Notes under the pieces: model-generated
What the model was told of the DNA's origin: nothing
What the model saw: the letters and a program-made list of their open reading frames with translations, nothing else
Databases searched by the model: none
Part shown: positions 31,003 to 41,832 of the stretch, piece after piece
Layout: each line of letters begins with the position of its first letter
Position numbering within the stretch: the first letter of the stretch is position 1
Position numbers and translations under genes: made by a program
Assembly: GCF_015706575.1 (NCBI RefSeq)
Contig: NW_024037056.1
Coordinates: 16,109,405-16,173,404 of the forward strand
Length of the DNA: 64,000 nt
Origin: Patiria miniata
Lineage: Eukaryota > Echinodermata > Asteroidea > Valvatida > Asterinidae
Direction: 5' to 3'

Positions 31003-32116
31003 CATTGAACGAATAGGCATAATCAATATTTTACAGTCGTGCAATGGAAAGAATAATTTCGTTCAGTGATATATAGGAATGTTGTACCTTTCACGTCATG
31101 AAATTATTCTTACCATTGCACTCATAAACATTTACTGCTTGTACATTATTCTACAATCTTCGGTTCATTGTGCTCTAGGCCCTTATGGCTCTCACTACAT
31201 GCTTTAAATCGTTTTTCACAGTCAGTCAAAATGAGGATGTTCAAATGATGTTTGGTTATTTAGAAACAAAGCATTAAAGCTGATAATTCTAACATATTTT
31301 AAATATAATCGCTCAAGACAAGCAGCCAACAATAGGCCTACTGAATATACGAAAACTATATGAACGTACAAGCATGTAATATCGTACTTACTTCTTGAAA
31401 ATTAACCATGATAGTATACATGTATAAAAGATTTTCGGACTATATTTTTTTAAACAAATGTATAGTGTACTATTACTGAGAATTCTATGGGATCTCCGTT
31501 TACCAAAAACCATCCCGTTACTCGCTTTATAATGCATCCCTGCATATTTTCATTTTTGACATAGTAGTAAAAGTACTTTAACGTACGGTGATATTCCAAT
31601 CAATGTTTTAAAGAAACTATATCTGTTAAAGTGAAACTTTCTGATTTAACACCTTGCCAAATCTGTTCTCATTTCTTAATAAATCTTTTTACTGCTGTGT
31701 ATACCACACATTATAGCTCTATCCAATGCTACGGTATGAAAGCTAACAATAATTTGCTATCTATTTCAAATAAATGCTTATGACATTCCAATATATTGAA
31801 GACAAGCATTTTAGCTTCGCGGGTGCCCCTATCATACTTTTTCAACATTATTATCCGAATATCTTTTCGTGTAATGTAAAAAAAAAAACACAAAATAAAC
31901 ACACGAAAAGTTGCTGTTTCTACGCCTTTATCATCTCGCAAATTTTCGACTGTGAGGAAAAAAATCTTCATTTAAACACATGAAAAGAGCGGCTCGATTT
32001 TGTGGCGATCAAGAATTAAGCGTTGGGAAAGTTCCGTTAGCGAAACTGGATGGTACAGCATTAGTAATGAGACTGTCCTTTCTTGCAAGGTTAACTCCAA
32101 TAACGTGGTAAACAAA

Positions 32117-35100
32117 TTACTCTTTGGAGCATTTGGGGCATGCTGGTTCCTGCTGCTCTGCTTGTTTGTCATTCTCAAGACAGAACACGTGACCTCGAGG
32201 GCATCTCAACCATCTACCTACTGCGAAGGACACACTTGAAGAAGCACCCTTACCCGAAGAAGTAGAAGTCATATACAACCCAGAGAACATTGTTCTCCTT
32301 TGGTTGCACTTCTTTTTGGCTGCATCAACTGATTTCTTTATAATACCAAGAGTATCCTGATAACGAGGGCAGCTCAATATTGGTTCCTTGCATTTGGGAC
32401 ATAGCAGGGAACGAATTTCGAAGAATCCGGTCCTTAAGTGACTTTGGATATTAGCTACCATTCTGTCGAGGGTTCGAGTCTCGCAAAGGTGGCCGCAGTC
32501 TGGTAGGTAGATGAAAGTGTCTTTTTGGCGAATGTTTTTGGGCATATCAGCTTTCCATTTAAATTCGTCACAGACATTGCATAATGGTGGACAAGGTTCC
32601 CCGCATACACCGATGCAGGTATGTTTTCCACGTTTGCAGAGCTGGGTGCAACGAAGTATGCAGGCCTTAGATTTCAGTTGACGGTTTCTCATGCCACGAT
32701 GGGTACATCGGTAAGTCTCTAAATCCTGCGACTCGTGCCGACTTGAGCGACTCTGATTTGATCTGGAATTTCTCCTGCAGCTTATGCAGTCCGGTGGACA
32801 AACTGTATCACATTCGTGAAGGCATGTGTGGCCGCACAGAAGCTGCCGTTCACAGCTTTCTTCACACGGTACGTGTTTTTCGCCTTCCTCACAGTCATCA
32901 CAGTTACCACGACATCTGTGGCCACAGGCTAGGACGCCGGTGCACGGTTCAGAGCACGCGTGGTCCGAGTCACCAGCAGACCTGCAAGCCATATCTTGTT
33001 CATGACCACAAGTCAAGATCTTCCGGACGTTCGCTTCACATACTGTATGGCGCGGCCGGTGCACTGTTGGCTCATCTTCGTTTGACGAAGTATCATCTTC
33101 GAAGCAGTCACTGCATGTATTGGGACACTGGTGACCGCACGGAAGAATCTGCTCACACCTTTCACTGCAATATACCGTCTTGATATCTTTGAAGCATGGG
33201 AGGTCAACACTGTGATCACAATCCAGAAACTCTTTCCTCACAATTTCAGTGCATCTTCTTGCAGGAGTTCTTGCTGCTGTTGCTGCAAAACGAAGTAAGC
33301 TGCTCGGTTCATCTTCGTCGGAGAGCAACGCCCCTTCAGTGGGGCAAGGCTCCCCACATTTGTTGGGGCACCCGTGCTCACATGCAAGTTTCCTCTCGCA
33401 CTTCTCTTGACATTCATAGGAACTTAAATCTAGATAGCAAGAAAGTCGAACGGTGTGATCACAATTGGGCAGCGTTTTCAGCACGCTACGGAGGCATTTG
33501 CAAGCAATTCCACATTTGTTTTTACAGACGTGGCCGCAGGACAACGTCTTACCACAAATTTCAGAGCAGGATAAAGCTGAGACATCCTTGTGGCATTCCA
33601 CTTCAGCAGTGTGACCACAACCAGGGAGCTTCTTCTTAACAAGTTTCTCGCACTTTGTCGAGACGCCTACCATGAAAGAACCATACAACAAGTGTACATC
33701 ACCAGGACAGGGTTCACTACATTTGTTCGGACACACATGACCGCATGACAGTACCTTCTTGCATTTGTCTCTACAATATCCAGAAAAATCGAACTCGTGC
33801 TTTACATAAAAATATATCATTCTTCTACTGAGTTTTTCTTTCGGGCACGGCTCTGAACATTTCTTAGGACACAGATGACCGCATGACAATATCTTCTTGC
33901 ATATTTCAGTACAAGGTACCTCACACACATCCTTATGACATGGGAGCTTAATGACATGACTACAAGACGGATAAGACTTCTCCACAATTACTTCACAAAC
34001 TTTCAAGTCATCAATCTCTTCGAAAGCGTCCAGATAAGAAATTGCCAGTATCGGCGAGATGTCGGAAGCCTCACACGGTTTCCCACAAGCATTTGGACAC
34101 TGATGGCCGCAGCGAAGAACTTTGTTGCATCTGTCCGTGCAATCTCTTGAATTGGGATCAATGTAGCAGGGCATAGCTTTTTGGTGCCCACAGCTCTTCC
34201 GTTGTTTGACCACAGACTTCTTGCATTTGACCTTTCCAGGATCCTCACAGCAATCCACCAGGACATCATGGCCACATGAAGGATGAGTTTTGGTCACAAG
34301 TCTTGTGCACTGGAATGCTTCAGGGCTTTCACCGCACTCCATGAGAACCTTGTGCTGACACTTCGACAAGATTCTCGTGACCTTAACCTTACAATAAGAT
34401 GTGCAAGTCTCCTTACAAAGCTCTTTGCAGGGATGACCACACATTAGCTTCCTTCCACACTTTTCAGGACAGGCTTCCAAACAACTTTCACCGCATGTCC
34501 TCCGGCATTGGTGCTGACAGCTCGAAAAAAGCTTGGGACACGGTTTGGGACAGGGAATCTCAGTTTGACTGCAGTCCATCGTGACTTCATGACCACACGT
34601 CTCCAGGATTCTCTTGACTCTGACTTCGCAGTATGTGTTACATGGCCTTCCGCAGGGCTCCGTGCATGGATGGCAACAAACCAGTGACTCCTCACATTTC
34701 TCTGGACATGTCTCACACCGCTCACTGCATTTTCTCTGACAAGGATGACCACAGCTGGCAAAAACCTTCTTACAGGGTTCAGGACAAGAGACCGTGTCAA
34801 ATTGATGACACAAAACCTGCGTTTCATGTCCACACATTTGGAATAATTTCTGAACCTTCTTGTAGCAAGCCCCGCATGATTCATGACACTCAAGGGGACA
34901 TTTATGCTCCCCCCGTTGACAAAATCTCTGACATGGTTCGTGGCACTCGTAGTCTTTGTGCTGGCGGTCGTATGGATGACAAAATAAACGACAAACGTGA
35001 CCACAAGTAAGTGTTTGACCACATAATCTGTCACATCCACCACAAGAGGCCTTCTCTTCGAAGTCTTTGGAAGTGGCAACCCTTGTAACTTTGGAAGGAT

Positions 35101-38100
35101 GGTTTTGACAGACTAATGAAAGCCACCGGTCGATCTTTTTCTGAGCCTCAAGAGTAGTAATGATGTCTTTCCAGATATGGGCCTTCTTTAAGATGGTGAA
35201 GTTTCCGATGCAGTAAAACCCCATCTTAGCTCTGGACAGCGCAACACACACGCGGTTTTGAGTGCGGAGAAACCCGATGGAACCCTCCTCGTTGCTTCGT
35301 ACAAGAGATAACAGAATGATATCATTCTCTTCTCCTTGGAAATTGTCTACAACAGACACACGAACCCCGTCAAAGGTTGCTCTATCCATGAGTCGCCTAA
35401 TACAGAACAACTGACCCTTGTATGTGGTGAGTATAGTTATCTGGGAGCGATCGTAGCCTTGATCCAACAAATACTTGCATAAGCCCACCAAGACCTCGGC
35501 TTCGTGCTGATTGGACCTCGTCCTGTTGTCATCAAGCCCATCCTCTAATCGTTGATGGTTGATGAAAAACATGTTGTGTTGCATCCCCATGACGTTCTCC
35601 ATATCCAGTACACATGTATCATCGTGCAGCCGTTTATAGAAATGTCTCTTCATGAGTTGTGAGATTTCAGGACGCATGCGATGTTGATGTGACAGTGTCT
35701 TGCAAGGGACACCGTTGTTGATCATCCTCTCAAATAGGGATGTATCCAAGTTGAACAGCTTCGCCAGGCGGTAGACAGTTGGATTAGGCTTCAGCTGTTG
35801 GTGGTCACCAATGAGAATGAGATGCTGGCATTTTTCAGTCAGGGTGGTGATGATGTGTGCTTCTAGGACCTCTGCAGCCTCTTCCACCACTACAATTCGA
35901 GGACCAAGACGCTGCAGAACATTCCGACATCTTGCCGCACCAGTTGTCGTCATACCAATCACGTTGGCCTCGCGTAGAACCTCGAGGTCACCCTGAGCTT
36001 TCAAAGTCTCCCGCTCCTTAGAAAAGGCCTCAAATCGCTCTCGATGCTCAACTAGCCTTGCCCCGTGTCTGTCTTTGTATCTTTTGACCCAGAGCCTGTA
36101 CAGACGCCAACGGTCACTCAAGTCAAGCTTCCAGATGCGTTTTAATCTGTCAGCCCGCTGATCTGTCATTACATCAGATTTTTGCATCTCTGCCACTGAC
36201 TTAGAATCTAGAGTACGCTCCATGGTATGCGCAGCATTTTCACTGCAAATCGCGCGCTCTAGAGCTTGCCTGTGCTGGTCACGATCTGTGACAAAGTCAT
36301 CGTCAGAGTCGTCAATTTGACGCTCCCGCTGAATTTCCGCTCCCTCATCTTCCACTTCCATTGGATCTTCGACATCACCAGTATCTTCCGACTCCTTGTC
36401 CGAAACTTTCTCCACCTTTTCATTTGGTTCATCACCGACGTCAAGCCAATTCATAAGTTTAGCTTCTTTTTCACTCTGCGGCTGCTTTGATGACAGTTCC
36501 CTGAAGTTGTCCATGCTCATGAAGTCTTGCAGAGCTTTAACATCAAGAATAACCTTGCTTGGAAGATGAAACATAAAGAGAATGCGTTGAATTGCTAGGT
36601 CTAGCTTTGCTAGTTCTTCCTCAACTATTTTGAGTCTTTCCTTTTCTTCCCGATAAATATCGGCTGGTCTGTGTCTCCTCAACATGGCCAGGTTCTTATT
36701 CTTAAGTTTGACACTGGAGCTTCGGCTTCCAATACGAACCACGTTATGTTCACCGAATTCAATAATACCCTCAAGGAACTGATCCAGTGCGTGATTTGTG
36801 TAGCAGACCACAAGGATCGGTGAGGTCTTGGCTTCTTCGGGTTGGTTGTTATTCCAGGGTGAGTTATACAGAAGCAGTTCAACTATCTTCAGACCGATGT
36901 AGGTCTTCCCTGTACCTGGAGGGCCTTGGATGATGGCAAACTCCTTGGTCAGAGCTGTTTGCAAGGAAGTCAACTGAGAGTCATCAAGGTGTAGGATTTT
37001 TGCACTCGGCCAATTCCCTGGGTCCAAGATTGGCACATAGGATGCATTGACGATGTCTTTCACTGTCTGCGGGTCTTGGAAATCCAACTGCTCAACAGGA
37101 CCTTGGACAAGTGGTCTCAGGTCGTACGTAACTTCTTCATCATCTTGTAGATAAGCAGGTGGCTCTACTTTGGAGGCTACATCTACGATGTATTTCTTGA
37201 ATGGGAAATTTTTCTCATTCATTTGCTGGAGCCCCTTAAGTACGTGCCGATAAGCCTCGAAGTAAGCAGCTGATTCAGCCATGATGAAGGGACCCTTACA
37301 TTTAAGAGGCACCTCTGTCAGAAAGCGAACATGCACCCTTCCATCTTCAAGATCCGTCAAATCCCTATTCTCCACAGTAGCACACAAAATGTGCTTAAAG
37401 TTATCGCTTGATAGACAGACGAAGGACCCATACAAGAGACGCTTGCTGGTCTCCCATCGCTCAGGTCGGCGACGCCTCAACTCAAACTTCAGTGTGTGCA
37501 CGATTCCATTTGATGCTGTCTTCGCAGCCTCTACAAAGACATCGTAATATATACGAATGTCTTGGAGACGGCCGTGGGTGGTGGAGAGAAATTCGGTTAT
37601 TCCTTCCCGCATCGGCGCCACAAAGTCTTCCCTCAATAAGCGGAACTGAACGTCAAGGTAATGCTCAACACTGTCGTATCTGCCTCGAACAATGTTCTTC
37701 CTCAGAAAGGGCTTGCCCATCTGGCGAAGCTCTGTGCTCCTTGGGAAGATGGGAATGTCCCTGAAATCGTCTGGAGGTGGCTTCTCCTTGACACGTTCTC
37801 TAGCTGTCTTCTGCGACTCCTCCATGCAGTTACAACATTCCTTGACCACCTCTACCTTAGCCATCCGAGAACCCTCTGGGTCGAACTCACTGTTATTCAA
37901 TGCTGCCGTAGTCACTACTTTCTGTAAGAGAACCATAACTACGCCTACCTCCGAGAAAGCAGAGGGTTTTGTTATCAGAAACAGCTTAAGAATGTCCAAG
38001 ATCATGTCTACATCCTCTGCAAGGTTCCTCACATCTTTGGTTTCTTCATCGTCGCAATCGTCTGCCTGCTTTGAACACAAGCCAACTAGGTACCTAGACA

Positions 38101-38468
38101 AATGCTTACTGAGAAACAAAGATGATTCAATCATACTTAGAATTATGCTTACTTCTCGAGTGTACGCTGTTTTAGAGACTTGATCTAAATGACACATACA
38201 GGACAAAACACGTATTATCAACAACAGTGTGTTTTCATCTAGGTCACTAGCAGACAAGATGCCCTCAAGCTTGTCCTTTTGACTCTCCAGTTTCAGGAGA
38301 GCATCTTGGGATTTTTCGTCCAGGAGGTTTTCAAGTTCTTGAACTGTGAAGGAAGGTCCGGTGGTTTTACGTCTCAGCTGAGTCCTGTGCAGATATGGTG
38401 CGTGAGTTTGCCTCTGCTGGCTTGTAGACTCATCTACGTAACGGTCGTAACCAACCGAGTTGGAATCA
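32117..38468 (-). CDS. ZNFX1-like: ZNFX1-like copy 1, giant second coding exon
   Basis: One 6,352-bp uninterrupted exon with helicase, zinc fingers and RZ-like end. It opens DSNSVGYDRYVDESTSQ and stops TAA at 32119-32117. The NF-X1 array covers roughly 32480-35052, and acidic linkers (SDEDEPSS, DDTSSNEDEP) separate some fingers. The long helical stretch that precedes the RZ finger in vertebrate ZNFX1 is mostly missing. Confidence 0.93.
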
Positions 38469-40223
38469 CTGTAAAAAACAAATTACATGACGGCAGTCAA
38501 GAAAAAGCATCAGTAAAATGTCCCACCCTTTCGAAACTCTTTCTAAACAGATTTTACCCTCTGACCAGTACTTGAAACAATCATGAAAATGAAGAATCTA
38601 AAAAGTACGAGTTCCATCTATACAAATGATCTATTTTCTGTTGTTAGGTGATATATTTTATCGCAAGTAAAACATTATTCTTAATTGAGTGAAACGGGTT
38701 TTTATATTTCACACAAACGATGTAGACGTACACCTCACAAGGCCAAAAGTAATTTTTGCTTACACAACTACACGAGTTAGTAAAACAGCTAGGGCAAAAT
38801 GTAGGCCCCACATGCACCGTGTACATTTTCCCACGAAACGCTAAAACATTTAATCCAAACATTTCATATATAGGAATCATTAACTTCACTGCACTTTGTC
38901 GATTATAGTTCAAGTTTGACAGAAACAGCTCCGTTAAGAAATCTACCAAGCCACCATTAGGTTTTCTGACGATGCAGGTGATTACGTTTGTCAACAAACT
39001 TCGTGACCTTTGAACCTTTGGCTGTCTACGGCTGTTTTCGGATGTATTTGTCCTGACAACTCATGTTTGAATATCGTCCATGCAAGTCCCGCGAATTCGC
39101 GTGGACTGGTAACTCTTTTGGTCCGCTATGAATTAATATGCGTGCATGAATATCTTCTCGGACATGTTTAATTAATACAAATTTGTAGGATTTCTTTTAA
39201 AATATCAAATGAAACAAAGTTGTTTTGGAGGAGCACCGATTAGCATAACGTGGCAGTCGTGATACAAACAAAATGTCGGCTGTTTGAAAATATATGTAAT
39301 ATGCAAGAACAACCTATGAAGAAGGACGTATGTCCGAAAGATTGGGAATTACTTTGGTAAGCACTGCTTTTGAAATGTTCTCTATTGTTTATATAACATG
39401 TATTGTGGTTTCGGCGCATTCTTTCCATTAATTATTGACAGTATCAATACACCAGATTTATAACGGAATCGTTACACCCATTAATAGGTGTATTGATAAC
39501 TTACTTGTAAAATGTTTCTCCATCTTCAGTGAAGCCTCCAAAATCTTCATCTTCCTCGGAAGGTTCGGCTTGTAGTTTTTGTTCTCGGTGTTTTCTCCAG
39601 CTGGCTGCATCGGGGCCGTCTTGCACTACTTCCAGTGCAAGAAGGGTGTCGGCGTCTCCCTCCGATTTGGTATTCTTGGCGGCTGCTCTTCCGGGCTTCC
39701 TGAAGAAATCCCTGGAGATGCCTGCTCCTGATTCTTGAAGGCGCCCTCCCGAAGGCACAGCTTCGATCCTTTTGTCTTCTTCTGATGATTTTGTGTTTCT
39801 CCAGGTAGCTGCATTCGACCCTTCTCCGGGAGAATAACGCGTGGACAAGGAGGTCCTGTCTCGGAAGCTACTAGAACTGCTCCAAGATCTTCCGATTTCT
39901 CGGCTGTCTCCTGGGTTCCTCCAGTTTGAAGAATCAAATCCACGTCTAGGAGCCTCCTCTGTCATCAAGGATCTTTCGTCCGTATTTCGAAAGTTTTGAC
40001 CGCGTTGGCCCCCTCTAGCGCCACCAGTACCCCACGGATTGGAAGAGTGCCGCAGGTTCGCATCATCCCCGAACCCGAAGGTGTCAAAAACATCATCGTC
40101 TTCAGGAGGCCTTCTCCATTGTTCAGATGTTCCCTGTGGGTTAGTGTTTCTTGCAGACGAATCAGAAGACTGTTTTTCATGTGAATAGACTAGTTCCTTG
40201 CTGGGATCAAATCCATTTGCCAT
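32117..40223 (-). CDS. ZNFX1-like: ZNFX1-like helicase/NF-X1 zinc-finger protein, copy 1
   Basis: CDS is complement(32117..38468, 39505..40223), 2,356 residues; the junction is AA|GTAAGT to ACAG|T, phase 2. The family is an SF1 RNA helicase: vertebrate ZNFX1 senses double-stranded RNA at mitochondria and nematode ZNFX-1 works in small-RNA inheritance. Order: disordered RG/Ser-rich N-terminus (1-240); ZNFX1 N-terminal region with RPERWETSKRLLYGS; Walker A GPPGTGKT (about 755); acidic insert; motif II VVVEEAAEV (about 1100); LIGDHQQLKPNP; HRMRPEIS; VDNFQGEENDIILLS; VALSRAKMG; more than 20 NF-X1 Cys/His units; an RZ-like finger (GRWLRCPRGHVF..CPKC). Helicase motifs are intact. The start ATG at 40223 follows an acceptor (TTTCAG|CC), so a non-coding first exon lies upstream. 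A head-to-head paralogue is at 44130. Human ZNFX1 is about 1,918 residues, so this copy is longer, mainly in fingers. Confidence 0.95.
39505..40223 (-). CDS. ZNFX1-like: ZNFX1-like copy 1, first coding exon (disordered N-terminus)
   Basis: 239 codons plus 2 bases. It starts MANGFDPSKELVYS and is rich in Ser, Arg, Gly and Asp, with recurring Trp motifs (EQWRRPPEDDD, SSNWRNPGD, AATWRNTKS, AASWRKHRE). Low-complexity RG-rich tails of this kind suit RNA or granule association (inference). It diverges more from copy 2 than the helicase does. Confidence 0.9.
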
Positions 40224-40329
40224 GGCTGAAATAAAAAGACGGGGAAAACGAGCTTCATTTTCAATATCTTTCGGATTTGCTGCAGTTAATTGCATGGATT
40301 TCTAAGCTTAAAGTGATAATTACGGACTG

Positions 40330-40835
40330 TTCTGTCCACGGATCACAAATAAGCAGTGGCGTAGCCAGGAATTTTTCAGTGGGGGCGCTGGGGGGGGGGG
40401 GGCTGGAACATTTCATGGGGGGCGTCATGTAGATCAATGATAAAAAAAAATTTGAAACTCAAAATCTCCGTGGGGGGGCCGACTGGGGGGGGGGGGGGGG
40501 CGACAAGGTTTCGGGGGGGGGGGGCTGTCGCCCCCCACGCCCCCCCCCGTGGCTTTGCCACTGCAAATAAGGTGTGCGTAGTTTCAGCAAAACGAAAACA
40601 ATTCACACGCATCCCTATGTGATTTGTTTTCGTGTTGCTGAAAGTGAAACAACACTTACCTTTTTGTGATCCGTGGACAGAACTTTAAAAGGGTGGTTGT
40701 GTTTAAAATTCCGTAACTTGAAAATTACATTAGTGATTTAAAAGATTCTTGTACTAAAAGAAAGCTTATGAATTGGGCTTTCAGATTCTAGATTTTGAAA
40801 GTGCTACATGCAGAACTTCACTTAAAGGGAATGTA
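40330..40835 (-). mobile_element. Reverse copy of the 24519-type repeat, interrupted
   Basis: Read on the minus strand it matches 24519-24870: CTTTTAGTACAAG.ATC, AATTCCGTAAC (reverse sense), TTCTGTCCACGGATCACAAA and the AAAACGAAAACAA hairpin. It is split by a younger insertion at 40354-40563. Confidence 0.75.
40354..40563. mobile_element. Nested hAT-like MITE with 8-bp target duplication
   Basis: The left end CAGTGGCGTAGCCAGG and the right end GGCTTTGCCACTG are imperfect inverted repeats. CAAATAAG occurs directly on both sides (40346-40353 and 40564-40571). The interior is rich in G and C runs with no coding capacity. Confidence 0.9.
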
Positions 40836-41166
40836 CAACATTTGCTTTTGCTGCAATTTTTAGAAATAAATGGATTTGGAGGATTATCATGTTATACAAA
40901 TATTGTTAAAATTACTTTTTTCCATGTTTTGGGCTTGTAGATGTTGGAAAAACCAGGAAAACCAATCTGTTCTTGCAGTCTTGTTCCCTGACCCCACTTA
41001 AGATGACATGGAGCAATTTATAGACTTTGGGGGAATTGTAAGGTCAGAGAATCAGTATAGCAGACTTGTACCCCTTCACATGTGTGTAATCAATTGCAAA
41101 GAAAATGTGGAATAAGTAATTATGAAAATTCGGAGCAGTTTTTGAAGAAAAAAAAAGCCAGTTTTC

Positions 41167-41196
41167 TCCAACGCTGGTCGGCCGACCAGCGTTGGA
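41167..41196. repeat. Perfect 30-bp palindrome
   Basis: TCCAACGCTGGTCGG followed immediately by CCGACCAGCGTTGGA, with no spacer; centred between 41181 and 41182. Confidence 0.95.
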
Positions 41197-41511
41197 AAAA
41201 TACCATTTTTCTTGAATATGTCAGCACACCAGGAGCCACGATTTTACAGGATGCTTTAAACTGTCATTCCCTAACAATCCAGTAAGGTATTTCGTGATAA
41301 TTTGATAATTTCGTTTTATGATGCTTGCAAATGTTGTATCTTCCGTTTAAACAATGGTCCCGACATTTGGGTTTCGGGTTTTTTTTTTACTCACCACGTA
41401 CATTACAATAACACTATAAAGTTTTCTTCTTTTGTCGTTTACTTTTCTTGCCACTTATTCAACTTTGCCCTCGGAGCCTGCCGTGAATCCAAGCTTCTTG
41501 GGTGTGACTGC

Positions 41512-41832
41512 TCTATGCTCCGACACCCCTATGTTCCGACTGCTCAACCTATCTTCCGACACCCCTATGTACCGACAACCCGCACATAATAAGATTGTGT
41601 TAGCCCGTTTAGACTGCTGCGTTGGGGCCAGAGATCAGCCTATGCACTATGTCGGAACATAGGGGTGTCAAACATCGGGATGTCAGAACAAAGGTGGAAC
41701 AGTCGGAACATGGGGGCTTCGGAACATTTACTTAGGGTGTCAAAACATAGGGATGTCTGAACACAGGGGTATCGGAATTACATAGGCTGAGCAGTCGGAA
41801 CACGGTGTCGGAACATCTATGTCGGGATACAG
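41512..41832. repeat. Cluster of short CCGACACCCCTATGTTCCGA repeats in both orientations
   Basis: Forward copies (CCGACACCCCTATGTTCCGA) lie at about 41518-41580. Reverse copies (TCGGAACATAGGGGTGTC and variants) lie at about 41650-41832, with a 70-bp gap. They form a potential large hairpin. Confidence 0.85.

Larger units (their letters stand above)
25614..32116. other. Intergenic region between gene A and ZNFX1-like copy 1
   Basis: This region holds the probable promoter side of gene A (just right of 25613) and the 3' flank of the minus-strand ZNFX1-like gene. I see a tRNA-like repeat, a hAT-like element, a dispersed repeat pair and a short palindromic MITE, but no convincing coding exon, TATA box or CpG island. 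Confidence 0.6.

Noticed and set aside
32743..35010. Long antisense open frames over the zinc-finger array of copy 1
   Set aside because: The Cys/His/Lys-rich coding strand depletes stops on the other strand; translations are low-quality and repetitive.
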